Shown in pieces: positions 38,274-47,357 of a stretch of 64,000 nucleotides of DNA. The stretch spans positions 1-64,000 of the forward strand of contig JAFBAK010000245.1 of assembly GCA_019247795.1 (NCBI GenBank), in the 5' to 3' direction. Numbering within the stretch: position 1 is the stretch's first letter; each line of letters opens with the position of its first letter. The DNA is from Hyphomicrobiales bacterium (GTDB lineage Bacteria > Pseudomonadota > Alphaproteobacteria > Rhizobiales > Beijerinckiaceae). A program made the position numbers and the translations under genes. The notes under the pieces are model-generated. The model saw only the letters and a program-made list of their open reading frames with translations. It made no database searches and was not told the DNA's origin.

Positions 38274-39409
38274 CGAAGCGCCTTCCCCGGCTCGATCAGG
38301 GCGGCGCAGAACCTGTCGACCACCGCGGCCACGGAGGGGATCGTCTCGCGCGCCGTCGCTCTCCGGAACGCCAAATGTCCGCTCGCCGACGAATAGTCCA
38401 CCGTGTCGTGATCCACACCGGGCGTCCCGACCGCAATCTGAACCAGCGCATGCGGCCTTCTTGCTCCATCGCTTCGAGAAGTCAGCGCGATCATTGGCAC
38501 CTCGTCGGCCCAGTCCGGCCAATGGTCGCGATACGCGGATACCCACAGCGCCAGATCGGCCTCGCCGCTGCGCGCCAGACGCGCCGCGTCGAAGCGCCAA
38601 GGGTCGTGCTCGGGTTGGCCCTGCGAAAAATCAATGTTCGAAGGAAAGCCGGTGAGCCAGGTCAGGGCCATGGCAACCCCCGCCGCATTGTCGGCAGCGC
38701 AGACCGGCACGCAGGAAAATCGCGTGTGCCCGTTGAGATCGCGGACGAGTCCGGTGAGCGCTTCGATCGCAAGAACTTCCTGAGGAGGCGAGCACCAGAT
38801 CGCAACGCCGAATTGCGCCTCGCGCAGCTTCTCGACCACCGCCTGGAGTCGCGACGCCGAAATGGATGCCTTGCCGACGGGCCGCCCCGCAAGACGCGCG
38901 CGCAGCGCGGCGAGAAGCGTGGCGATCTGCGAGGCCGGCACCTGAAGCGATGTGATCTCGAGCCGAGAAGAGCGGGCCTTTCCCTTCAGGGGTCGACCGA
39001 CCCAGATGACACGGCGCGGCGCCCCGCGCGCTGCGAGCTTCGGGGCCGTTTCAAACACCCGATCGAGGAGTTCCGTTCCGGTCCCGTCGAGCGCAGAGCC
39101 GAGGACCAAGAGCGTATCGGCGCGGGCGACGGCTTCGCCTGGAGTCGTGAAGAAAGAGCCCATATCGCGCGCCACCGCAAGCTCGAGGCCCGTGGCGGTG
39201 CTCGACAGATGGTCGATGGAAGCCCCCACACGCCTCGCAAGGCGAACGAGGCTTCGGGTGCCGTCCATATCGCAGCCAAGCCCCGCGAAAAGCGGATGCC
39301 TGCTTTCGCGCAGCCGAGCAAGGGCCGCTTCGACAGCCGCGTCGAGCGAACAGGCGACGCCCTCGATCCAAGCCTTTGCGTGCCGGCCTTCCCCACGCCG
39401 CCCAGGCAT
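38270..39409 (-). CDS. fhcB: Formyltransferase/hydrolase complex subunit B (formylmethanofuran dehydrogenase subunit B-like)
   Basis: AWIEGVACSLDAAVEAALARLRESRHPLFAGLGCDMDGTRSLVRLARRVGASIDH; upstream of fhcA in the standard fhc operon. Confidence 0.93.
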   Translation of the reverse strand: MPGRRGEGRHAKAWIEGVACSLDAAVEAALARLRESRHPLFAGLGCDMDGTRSLVRLARRVGASIDHLSSTATGLELAVARDMGSFFTTPGEAVARADTLLVLGSALDGTGTELLDRVFETAPKLAARGAPRRVIWVGRPLKGKARSSRLEITSLQVPASQIATLLAALRARLAGRPVGKASISASRLQAVVEKLREAQFGVAIWCSPPQEVLAIEALTGLVRDLNGHTRFSCVPVCAADNAAGVAMALTWLTGFPSNIDFSQGQPEHDPWRFDAARLARSGEADLALWVSAYRDHWPDWADEVPMIALTSRSDGARRPHALVQIAVGTPGVDHDTVDYSSASGHLAFRRATARETIPSVAAVVDRFCAALIEPGKALR

Positions 39410-39471
39410 CGCCCTTCATCCCTCGGTTCAGCAACACGCCACAATGGGCGAACCCGCGACTCGTCGGCTGC

Positions 39472-39891
39472 TCATCGCTCGTATTTGATGTAACCGAATC
39501 GTTGGTCGCCCTGCGGCGTGCCTTCGAGCGCCCCTCCTTCCTTGCCGGGCTGCCACGCCACAACCTCCTCGATTTTTCGGGCGAGCTCAAAATCCTTGTC
39601 GGTCACACCCTTGGCGGTGTGCGTCTTCAACCGCACTTCGACCCAAGCATAAGAGGCGGTGATATCGGGGTGATGCCACGCGGCTTCGGCCAGATGTCCG
39701 ATGGTGTTGATCACCATCAGCGTCCCTTTCCAACCGTGAGTCTTGTAGGTGCGCCGAATCCAGCCTCCTTCGAGGCGCCAATGCGGCAATTCACGCTGCA
39801 GCCTTTGCGAGACCTCCTCGTCGGCGTGCACGATTTCCTGCTTTGCGGCTGTCATGCTCGCTCCTCCGTGCATCACGGACATGGCTTTCAT
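39472..39891 (-). CDS. 4a-hydroxytetrahydrobiopterin (pterin-4a-carbinolamine) dehydratase-like protein
   Basis: LPHWRLEGGWIRRTYKTHGWKGTLMVINTIGHLAEAAWHHPDITASYAWVEVRLKTHTAKGVTDKDFELARKIEEV. Start may be 39855 (MTAAKQ). Confidence 0.88.
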   Translation of the reverse strand: MKAMSVMHGGASMTAAKQEIVHADEEVSQRLQRELPHWRLEGGWIRRTYKTHGWKGTLMVINTIGHLAEAAWHHPDITASYAWVEVRLKTHTAKGVTDKDFELARKIEEVVAWQPGKEGGALEGTPQGDQRFGYIKYER

Positions 39892-39963
39892 ATCGGCGAG
39901 GGAAGTCTATCTTATTTGCTCGTCAACACAACGGCTCGCCGGTCCGGCGCAACGGAGCCTTGC

Positions 39964-40971
39964 ATGGTCGAGGGCAGGAAAGTGGTCATCAGTGCGGCGG
40001 CACGCCTGCATCTCGGTTTTTTGGATTTGAATGGCGGCCTTGGGCGGCGCTTTGGAAGCATCGGGGTGGCGATCGACGGTCCCATCACGAGGTTGAGCCT
40101 TCGCCATGCGAGACAGCCGCGGGCGCATGGCCCCGACAGCGAACGCGCAAGCGTGCACCTTGCCGTTTTGGCGCGTCGCTTCGGGACGACAAACTTCTAT
40201 GCGCTCCACATTCACGAGGCAATACCGGCGCATACCGGCCTCGGCTCGGGTACCACGCTCGCACTTGCGGTCGCAGAGGCGTTCCGACGCCTCGAGGGCC
40301 TTCGCAACGATTGGCGCGAGGACATACGCACGCTCGCACGCGGTCAAAGGTCCGGCATCGGCATCGCGGTCTTTCGCAACGGAGGCTTCGTGGTCGATGG
40401 CGGTCGTGGCCCTGAGACTGTCGAGCCGCCAATCACCACGCGGTTGCCGTTTCCGAGGAACTGGCGCATCCTTTTGCTACAGGATGCGTCGACGCACGGC
40501 ATCCACGGCGATCAAGAGCGAGCGGCTTTTTCGGCGCTCGCGGCATTTGATGAGGCGGAGGCGGACCGAATCTGCCGCCTGGTTCTGATGCAGCTCCTTC
40601 CCGCGTTGGCCGAAGAACGAATTGTTCCGTTCGGAGAAGCTGTCCGCTCCATCCAGGAACGTCTCGGCGACTATTTCGCGCCTGTGCAAAGGGGAAGGCG
40701 CTTCGCAAGCCCAACCGTGTCGGCGGCTCTCGACATCTTGCGGCGAGAAGGCGCGCACGGCGTTGGCCAGAGCTCTTGGGGGCCAACCGGTTTTGCCTTC
40801 TCGGAAAATCTCGCGATGGCGGAACGGCTGGAAGAGGTCTTGCGTCGCGAGGGTTTTGCAAGGAGTCTCGACATTTCTATTCGCCGAGGCGTCAATCGCG
40901 GGGCGCGAATCGATGCTCGCGAGGAGGATGATTCGGTTATGCAAGAGAGCGAGCTCACCCGAATCAACTGA
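39964..40971 (+). CDS. Beta-ribofuranosylaminobenzene 5'-phosphate synthase (RFAP synthase, GHMP kinase-like; methylotroph Orf4 type)
   Basis: ISAAARLHLGFLDLNGGLGRRFGSIGVAIDGP; EAIPAHTGLGSGTTLALAVAEAFRRL; RSGIGIAVFRNGGFVVDGG. ATG at 39964 is in frame with the over-extended ORF from 39376. Confidence 0.92.
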   Translation: MVEGRKVVISAAARLHLGFLDLNGGLGRRFGSIGVAIDGPITRLSLRHARQPRAHGPDSERASVHLAVLARRFGTTNFYALHIHEAIPAHTGLGSGTTLALAVAEAFRRLEGLRNDWREDIRTLARGQRSGIGIAVFRNGGFVVDGGRGPETVEPPITTRLPFPRNWRILLLQDASTHGIHGDQERAAFSALAAFDEAEADRICRLVLMQLLPALAEERIVPFGEAVRSIQERLGDYFAPVQRGRRFASPTVSAALDILRREGAHGVGQSSWGPTGFAFSENLAMAERLEEVLRREGFARSLDISIRRGVNRGARIDAREEDDSVMQESELTRIN

Positions 40972-40995
40972 GCGGGATCCGGCAGAGGAAACGCA

Positions 40996-41892
40996 ATGGG
41001 CGACAAGAACATCCTTCACATGCTGACGCCCCTCAAGCACGTCAGCCCATTCGACACGAACATGGCGCTCGACGCGGGCTACGATGCCGTCATCCCTTAT
41101 TCGGGGGTCGAGCGCGGCGAGATCGCTTCGCTCGTGCAGGATGCGATTTTCTCACGTCCCCCAAAACTCGGCGCAAGGACCGGCTTCTTTTTCGGCGGCA
41201 AGGATGCCTTTCTTGCCCTCGACATGCTGGATGCCGCCAAGAAGGCGATGGTGCCGCCCTTCGGCGCCTCGCTCTTTGCCGATCCGGCAGGCTCCTTCAC
41301 GACCGCCGCCGCCATGGTGACCTGTGTCGAGAGCACTCTTCGCCACAAGCTTTCGCGAACGCTCGACCGGCTCGCGGTCGCCGTGTTCGGCGCCACCGGC
41401 GTCGTGGGCTTTTCCTCGGCCGTGATCGCGGCGAGGCAGGGTGCGAAGGTGACCCTCGTCGGCTATGACGGGGTCGAGCGTGTCTGCAAGGCGGCAGAAG
41501 AGGCCAAGCGCCGCTTCGACGTTGCGCTCGATTTCGCCGACGGCAGCAGCCATGACAAGATCGGCAGAATTCTTTCGTCCACGCAGGTCGTGCTCTGCGC
41601 CGGGCGAGCCGGCGTCCGCATCCTCGATCGCGAGCAGCTTCAGGCCGCGCCGGACCTCTTGATCGCGGCGGACGTCAACGCGGTCCCGCCTTCCGGGGTC
41701 GAGGGGCTGAAGGTCGATGCCAAGGGGGAGCCGGTCGGGGAAAGCCGAGCGCTCGGCGTTGGGGCGCTGACCATCGGCCAGCTGAAATCGAAGACGGAGC
41801 TCGGACTTTTTCGACAGATGATCGCGGCGGAAAAGCCCGTCGCCCTTGATTTTCGCCACGCCTTCGAACTCGCCCGTGAGCTCGCGAAATAG
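40996..41892 (+). CDS. mtdB: NAD(P)-dependent methylene-tetrahydromethanopterin dehydrogenase
   Basis: NILHMLTPLKHVSPFDTNMALDAGYDAVIPYSGV; VFGATGVVGFSSAVIAARQGAKVTLVGYDG; ADVNAVPPSGVEGL. Confidence 0.96.
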   Translation: MGDKNILHMLTPLKHVSPFDTNMALDAGYDAVIPYSGVERGEIASLVQDAIFSRPPKLGARTGFFFGGKDAFLALDMLDAAKKAMVPPFGASLFADPAGSFTTAAAMVTCVESTLRHKLSRTLDRLAVAVFGATGVVGFSSAVIAARQGAKVTLVGYDGVERVCKAAEEAKRRFDVALDFADGSSHDKIGRILSSTQVVLCAGRAGVRILDREQLQAAPDLLIAADVNAVPPSGVEGLKVDAKGEPVGESRALGVGALTIGQLKSKTELGLFRQMIAAEKPVALDFRHAFELARELAK

Positions 41893-43009
41893 GGCGCCTC
41901 ACGTGCTCATCGCCGCGTTGTCGGGTCGGGCGCTCGCGGTGTCGGCGCGCTGGGCCGGCTACGCTCCGCTCGTCGCCGATCTCTTCGGGGATGCCGATAT
42001 GCGCGATGCTGCGAATCGTTCCGACGTGGTACCGCGCGATCTCGCGTCAGGCCTCGAGGAAGCGACGCTGATCGCTTCGCTGACGCGTCTTGCATCCGGC
42101 CGTCGGTGCGAGGGCCTGGTCTATGGCTCGGGTTTCGAGGATCGGCCGGCGAGCCTCGCGCGTATCGCGAGCCTATGGCCGGTTCTTGGAAATAGCGCAG
42201 ACGTTGTTTCCCGTGTGAAGGACCCTTTTCTTTTCGCGCGACTTTGCGACGAGCTCGACGTGCTGCATCCGCCCGTACGCCCGAAACGTCCTCCCGATCC
42301 GAGGAATTGGATTTGCAAACGCATCGGCGGCGCGGGGGGCGCACATGTGCACCCTGCGTCCCGAAAATGCGAAATTTCGGCTCGCACCTATTTCCAGCGG
42401 AAGGTCACCGGACGAGCGATCTCGCTTTTGTTCCTTGCGAACGGGAAGGAGGCGCTTCCTCTCGGCTTCAGCGCGCAGTGGAGCTACCCGACGCGAGAGG
42501 CGCCGGCTCGTTACGGAGGCGCCGTCCGCCCCTCGGGTATACCGCTCAGCCTCGAGCGCAAACTCGTGCTTGATACGCAAAGACTTGCACGTCGCCTCGA
42601 ATTGCGGGGCCTGAACAGCGCCGATTTCCTCATCGACCGTGACAGGGCCTGGATCATCGAGATCAATCCGCGGCCGGGAGCGACGCTCGATCTTTTCGAT
42701 TCGCGGTCGGCCCCGCTCTTTGCGTTGCATATCGATGCCTGCCGGGGGTTCCTTCCCGAACACTCGCCGCGGTGGCGCGGGGCCGCGTCGGCAGCGACCG
42801 TGTATGCGACGCACACGATCCGGGCAATGCCGCGGCTGCGATGGCCCGAATGGTGTGCCGACCGGCAAAACGCCGGCACCCGTGTGGAAGGAGGCGCTCC
42901 GATCTGCACTGTCCGTGCGAGAGCATCTTCGGCCCGTCGCGCGCGCTCCTTGGCCGAAAAGCGCGTTCTTGCTGTTCTTTCGATGGTGGAGGGGAGCGAA
43001 ATTGAGTGA
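41876..43009 (+). CDS. ATP-grasp protein of the H4MPT-linked C1 cluster (Orf5/Orf17 type)
   Basis: WICKRIGGAGGAHV; FQRKVTGRAISLLFLANGKEALPLGFSAQW; SADFLIDRDRAWIIEINPRPGATLDLF. GTG start at 41876 overlaps mtdB. Confidence 0.85.
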   Translation: MSSRNRAPHVLIAALSGRALAVSARWAGYAPLVADLFGDADMRDAANRSDVVPRDLASGLEEATLIASLTRLASGRRCEGLVYGSGFEDRPASLARIASLWPVLGNSADVVSRVKDPFLFARLCDELDVLHPPVRPKRPPDPRNWICKRIGGAGGAHVHPASRKCEISARTYFQRKVTGRAISLLFLANGKEALPLGFSAQWSYPTREAPARYGGAVRPSGIPLSLERKLVLDTQRLARRLELRGLNSADFLIDRDRAWIIEINPRPGATLDLFDSRSAPLFALHIDACRGFLPEHSPRWRGAASAATVYATHTIRAMPRLRWPEWCADRQNAGTRVEGGAPICTVRARASSARRARSLAEKRVLAVLSMVEGSEIE

Positions 43010-43973
43010 GCAGATCCCGGTGAGCGTGAACCTGCGCGCGAGGGAGCTCGTTGCGCGGCTCATCGACGACGCCGCGCATTTGGGGCTCGTCGTCAGCAAG
43101 GGCGCGTTGGGGGAGACCTTGATCGATGCCGGCAGCAACGCGCCCGGTGGCATCGAGGCCGGTTTGCGCATTGCGCGTATCTGTCTCGGCGACCTTGCGG
43201 AGGTGAGCCTCCTTCCTTCGCAGTCGGTCGCGCGCTGGCCTTGGACCATCACGGTGCGCTCCTCGATGCCCGTGATCGCCTGTCTCGCCAGCCAATATGC
43301 GGGTTGGCGTCTTGCGCATGGTGAAGGCAGGAACGCCTTCTTTGCGCTCGGCTCGGGCCCGGCCCGCGCCGTTGCGCGCGTCGAGAAACTTTTCGAAGAT
43401 CTCGCCTATGCGGATCGCGCCGACTACAGCGTGATGGTGCTGGAGAGCGGTAAAGCTCCGCCCTCCGCCGTCGTGAAAGAGGTTGCGGATGCCTGCGGCA
43501 TCGATCCTGAGCGGCTGAGCTTCATCTTCATGCCGACGCAGAGCCGAGCGGGCGGTGTCCAGGTGGTGGCGCGCGTCCTCGAGGTCGCTCTGCACAAGGC
43601 CCATGAGCTCGGTTTTCCGCTCGAACACATCGTCGACGGAATGGGCGCCGCCCCTCTACCGCCCCCGCATCCCGATTTCGTGAAGGCGATGGGAAGGACC
43701 AACGACGCCATCATCTACGCGGGCGCGGTGCATCTGTTCGTGCGTGGGTCGGCGGATGCGGCAAGATCGCTCGCCGAGCGCATGCCGAGCCGCGCCTCGC
43801 GCGATTACGGCCATCCCTTTGCTGAAATTTTCAAGCGCGTCGGCGGAGATTTCTACGCGATCGATCCCATGCTCTTCAGCCCGGCATCGGTTATCGTCAC
43901 CGCGCTCGAGACGGGAGAGAGCTTCCATGCGGGCGCGATCGACCCTGCCCTCCTCGATGCCTCGTTCAACTGA
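43002..43973 (+). CDS. mch: Methenyl-tetrahydromethanopterin cyclohydrolase
   Basis: VNLRARELVARLIDDAAHLGLVV...GATLIDAGSN-like segment (GETLIDAGSNAPGGIEAGLRIARICLGDLAEV); FFALGSGPARAVARVEKLFEDL; GRTNDAIIYAGAVHLFV. Probable TTG start at 43002 (LSEQIPVSVNL). Confidence 0.95.
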   Translation: MSEQIPVSVNLRARELVARLIDDAAHLGLVVSKGALGETLIDAGSNAPGGIEAGLRIARICLGDLAEVSLLPSQSVARWPWTITVRSSMPVIACLASQYAGWRLAHGEGRNAFFALGSGPARAVARVEKLFEDLAYADRADYSVMVLESGKAPPSAVVKEVADACGIDPERLSFIFMPTQSRAGGVQVVARVLEVALHKAHELGFPLEHIVDGMGAAPLPPPHPDFVKAMGRTNDAIIYAGAVHLFVRGSADAARSLAERMPSRASRDYGHPFAEIFKRVGGDFYAIDPMLFSPASVIVTALETGESFHAGAIDPALLDASFN

Positions 43974-44919
43974 GACGTCCGCTCCTCTGCCGCTGCGCCA
44001 TCGCCCCCAAGGCGATCTTGCGATCGCAGTCGTTGGCCATCGCCGCGACGGCCACGCACGCTCGCTGATCAAGAGACTCGAGAAACTCGGAGCACGCGCG
44101 AGCTTCGTCGAGCTTTCAGCCTCAATATTCTCGACCTTGCATCCAAGCGGCCTCGCTCTCCCCGGATTCGGCGCACAGCTTCCGGATGGAGTCATCGTGC
44201 GAGCCATCGCGGCCGGTAGCTTCGAGGCCGTGACGCGCAGACTCGGCGTTCTTCACGCGCTCCGGGAGCAAGGTGTGCTCGTGTGGAACGACGCCCGCGC
44301 CATCGAGCGTTGCGTCGACAAGTCGATGACCACGTTCCTCCTTGCCCGAGATGGCCTGCCTACGCCCGAGACCTGGGCGGTCGAAAGCCGCGCGGAAGCG
44401 CTACGCGTCGTGCGACGCGAGACGCTGCGCCGCCCGCTCGTCCTCAAGCCGCTCTTCGGCTCGCAAGGGCGCGGCCTCAAGCTGGTCCGCTCCGTCCGGG
44501 ACCTTCCCGAGGAAGCTTCGGTCGCGAATGTCTATTACCTGCAACACTTCGTCGGGGGGGCCGGGCCCGAGCATAGTGATTTTCGCGTTCTGGTCTCGCA
44601 CGGCAAAATCGTCGCCGCCATGCGGCGGCGCGCGATGCATTGGATCACGAATGTGAAACAAGGCGGGCGACCCGAAGCCGCGGAGATCGGCGAATCACTC
44701 GCTGAGCTGGCCATACGCTCGGCGGCCGCCGTGGGAGCCGATTTCGCAGGTGTCGATATCCTCGTTGGGAGCGAGGGCGAGCCCTACGTGCTCGAGGTCA
44801 ATTCGATGCCGGCGTGGCGGGGGCTGCAAAGCGTGGCCGGCAATGACATCGCCGCCATGGTGGCAAAGGACTTCCTTCTCGCCCTGCGCGAGCGCATACG
44901 CGCTCGCCGCTCTGCCTGA
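43957..44919 (+). CDS. RimK-type ATP-grasp ligase of the H4MPT cluster (Orf7 type)
   Basis: VWNDARAIERCVDKSMTTFLLARDGLPTPETW; VLKPLFGSQGRGLKLV; FAGVDILVGSEGEPYVLEVNSMPAWRGLQ. ATG at 43957 overlaps the mch end. Confidence 0.9.
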   Translation: MPRSTETSAPLPLRHRPQGDLAIAVVGHRRDGHARSLIKRLEKLGARASFVELSASIFSTLHPSGLALPGFGAQLPDGVIVRAIAAGSFEAVTRRLGVLHALREQGVLVWNDARAIERCVDKSMTTFLLARDGLPTPETWAVESRAEALRVVRRETLRRPLVLKPLFGSQGRGLKLVRSVRDLPEEASVANVYYLQHFVGGAGPEHSDFRVLVSHGKIVAAMRRRAMHWITNVKQGGRPEAAEIGESLAELAIRSAAAVGADFAGVDILVGSEGEPYVLEVNSMPAWRGLQSVAGNDIAAMVAKDFLLALRERIRARRSA

Positions 44920-45788
44920 TGGACCTCGAAGCGGCCATTTGCGCGGCGTTCGAGGGGGCTTGCCGCGACGAACTTGAAGTCCCAAAACCCGGCAACGTGC
45001 ATGTGCTCGCTGAAGGTCACGCCATGACGGTCGAGGATTTCAGGCTCGCCGCGCAAAAAGCCGCGCCCTTCATGGCGACCCAAGGCGCTCGCGTCGGTGA
45101 GCGGATCTTGGGAGCGGTGGAAGCAAGCCTCGAAGCGACGGGCCAAAACATCAATCTTGGTATCATCCTTCTCTGTGCGCCGATTGCCGCCGCGGCGGAA
45201 AAAGGCGAGAGCGATCTACGCGGGTCGATCACGAGCACGCTCGAGGAGCTTGATCTTGAAGATGCCCGATTGGCATTCGCGGCGATCGTGCGCTCCCGGC
45301 CCGGCGGCCTCGGCGAAGCTGCACAACACGACGTTCGAGCGCCCCCGACGGTCTCCTTGCGCCAGGCGATGGCCGAAGCCGCCTCTCGCGATCGCATCGC
45401 GCGCCAATATGTGAGCGGGTTTGCGGACATTTTTGACCTCGGTTTGCCTGTCCGGCAGCGGGCGCTGGCGCGTGACGCCGAACCCAGGCTTGCGACGCTC
45501 GCCGTCTATCTCGCCTTTCTCTCGGCCTTTCCCGATACGCACATACTGCGCAAGCAGGGGGCGCCGCAGGCCGGACGGGTGGTGCAACAGGCGAAAGGCT
45601 TTTTTGAAAGGGTGGCGGCGGGAGCGCGTCTCGAAGCCCTTGAGGCCGAGCTCATGGCCTGGGATCGCGATCTCAAGCGCGCCGGCCTCAATCCCGGCAC
45701 CAGCGCCGACCTCACCGTCGCGACGCTCTTTTCGGCGAGATTACAATCCATCTTGCGGCGGACAGGGAAGAGTGGTTCACTTCAATAG
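44919..45788 (+). CDS. Triphosphoribosyl-dephospho-CoA synthase-like (CitG/MdcB family) protein of the C1 cluster
   Basis: [67 protein letters not shown] are CitG-family motifs. Confidence 0.88.
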   Translation: MDLEAAICAAFEGACRDELEVPKPGNVHVLAEGHAMTVEDFRLAAQKAAPFMATQGARVGERILGAVEASLEATGQNINLGIILLCAPIAAAAEKGESDLRGSITSTLEELDLEDARLAFAAIVRSRPGGLGEAAQHDVRAPPTVSLRQAMAEAASRDRIARQYVSGFADIFDLGLPVRQRALARDAEPRLATLAVYLAFLSAFPDTHILRKQGAPQAGRVVQQAKGFFERVAAGARLEALEAELMAWDRDLKRAGLNPGTSADLTVATLFSARLQSILRRTGKSGSLQ

Positions 45789-45928
45789 CGGAAGGGATAT
45801 TTCCGTCGCTATCTGGCCAACCGATCCGGCAGCCCAGCCGGATGCTGTCAACAAGGATAGTTCATCAGGCCGGACGCTTGCTCGAGCGGACGGTCGCTGC
45901 GGTTTGTGTTCTCCAGGGAGGGACATTC

Positions 45929-46441
45929 ATGGCCAAGATCAACAAGATGTGCGTCGGCGAATCGCTTGTCGGTGAGGGAAATGAGGTCGCCCACATCGAT
46001 CTCATCATCGGTCCCCGCGGCAGCGCGGTGGAGACGGCGTTTGCGACCGCTCTCACCAACAACAAGGACGGGTTCACGACCCTGCTTGCGGTCGTCGCGC
46101 CGAACCTGCTTTGCAAGCCGCCGACGGTCCTCTTCAACAAGGTCACGATCAAAGGGGCGAAGCAGGCGGTTCAGATGTTCGGACCGGCCCAGCACGCGGT
46201 CGCAAAGGCGGTTGCCGATAGCGTCGCCGAGGGCGTTATCCCGGAAGGCGAAGCGGATGATCTCTTCATCTGCGTCGGCGTCTTCATCCATTGGGAAGCC
46301 GCAGACGACAAAAAGATCCAAGATTACAACTATCGCGCTACGAAAGAGGCGCTGGCCCGCGCCGTGAATGGCGAGCCCAAGCCCTCGCAAGTCGTGGCGC
46401 AACGCAACTCCGCCAAGCATCCCTTCGCGGCCGCTTCCTGA
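45929..46441 (+). CDS. fae: Formaldehyde-activating enzyme
   Basis: [91 protein letters not shown] at 45929 preceded by agggagg; the ORF from 45842 is over-extended. Confidence 0.98.
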   Translation: MAKINKMCVGESLVGEGNEVAHIDLIIGPRGSAVETAFATALTNNKDGFTTLLAVVAPNLLCKPPTVLFNKVTIKGAKQAVQMFGPAQHAVAKAVADSVAEGVIPEGEADDLFICVGVFIHWEAADDKKIQDYNYRATKEALARAVNGEPKPSQVVAQRNSAKHPFAAAS

Positions 46442-46527
46442 GCCTTCGCGAGACTCCGAGAGCACTTCGAATCCGTGCTCTTCGGCGCCCGCTCGATAAA
46501 GCGGCTTTTCTCGACACGGCGTAACGT

Positions 46528-46557
46528 GAGGCCTATCGGCTCAATCTGATAGGCCTC
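46528..46557. terminator. Perfect 10-bp inverted repeat between convergent fae and HisA-like genes; candidate bidirectional terminator
   Basis: GAGGCCTATC - ggctcaatct - GATAGGCCTC in the fae/HisA-like convergent intergenic gap. No U-tract seen. Confidence 0.5.
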
Positions 46558-46594
46558 GCGGCCGCGCTTGCACGAGCCTCAACAGGGATCGCGA

Positions 46595-47293
46595 TTAGGC
46601 GAATTGAGCGATCTCGTGTCCAGCCAATCGTCCGTCATGCAGCGCCGTGGCGACGAGCGCGCCTTTCACGCCCATTTCCGCCAGCCGCGCCAGATCCTCG
46701 CGTCCGCGCACGCCGCCGGCCGCATAGATCCCGTGGCGACGCGCCAGGCCGCGAAGCTCACCCAAACGTTCGAAGTCGGGGCCGGCCGCGCCTCCGATAC
46801 GGGCCAAGGACATGGCGATCACGCGATCGGGCCAATAGGTCGGATCGAGAAGCTCGGTCGGACCTTGGAACGCGCCACCTCGAAAATCGAGGGAGAGGAC
46901 GAGACGCGGATTGTCCTTGAAGCCTCGCGCGACGGCGCCTGTCGCCTGCGATTCACTGCCGAGCACAAGCGTCCCGCGATCCTCGTCGAGCCACGCATGG
47001 ATCGCGTCGTCTGTCGCAACCCCGTTGTCGGTCCAGATGTCGAGATGCGCGAAGCGCTCGCGCAGTTTCTCCACGACGCGGGTATTGTCGCCGGTTCCTT
47101 CGATGGCATCGAGATCGGCAACATAGATCGTCTTGAAAGGGTAGAGCGTCATGAGGCCACGGACGACATCTTCAGGGTTTGCGCTGCCGCTCAAAGGCGT
47201 CTCGATCGGGCGGTATAGTTCCCGACGTCCCATCACGGCGCGCACGACAAGGCGGCATCGAAGATCGATGACGGGGATGATCTCGAGACCCAT
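46595..47293 (-). CDS. HisA/HisF-like beta-alpha barrel protein of the C1 cluster
   Basis: LEIIPVIDLRCRLVVRAVMGRRELYRPIETPLSGSANPEDVVRGLMTLYPFKTIYVADLDAIEGTG; GGVRGREDLARLAEMGVKGALVATALHDG. Confidence 0.85.
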   Translation of the reverse strand: MGLEIIPVIDLRCRLVVRAVMGRRELYRPIETPLSGSANPEDVVRGLMTLYPFKTIYVADLDAIEGTGDNTRVVEKLRERFAHLDIWTDNGVATDDAIHAWLDEDRGTLVLGSESQATGAVARGFKDNPRLVLSLDFRGGAFQGPTELLDPTYWPDRVIAMSLARIGGAAGPDFERLGELRGLARRHGIYAAGGVRGREDLARLAEMGVKGALVATALHDGRLAGHEIAQFA

Positions 47294-47357
47294 GCGGCGA
47301 ACCTTCGTGCTCGGAATCGGCTAAAGGCCCTGATACCAGGGTCACGCCGCGCGGAGA

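Noticed and set aside
38274-38600. N-terminal extension of the fhcA ORF
   Set aside because: Lies within fhcB in another frame; homology begins at MIRLAGGRV (38273) in a canonical ATGA overlap.
39376-39963. N-terminal extension of the RFAP synthase ORF
   Set aside because: Antisense to the pterin carbinolamine dehydratase-like gene; homology begins at MVEGRKVVISAAARLHLGF.
42639-43001. N-terminal extension of the mch ORF
   Set aside because: Overlaps the ATP-grasp gene out of frame; Mch homology begins around 43002-43020.
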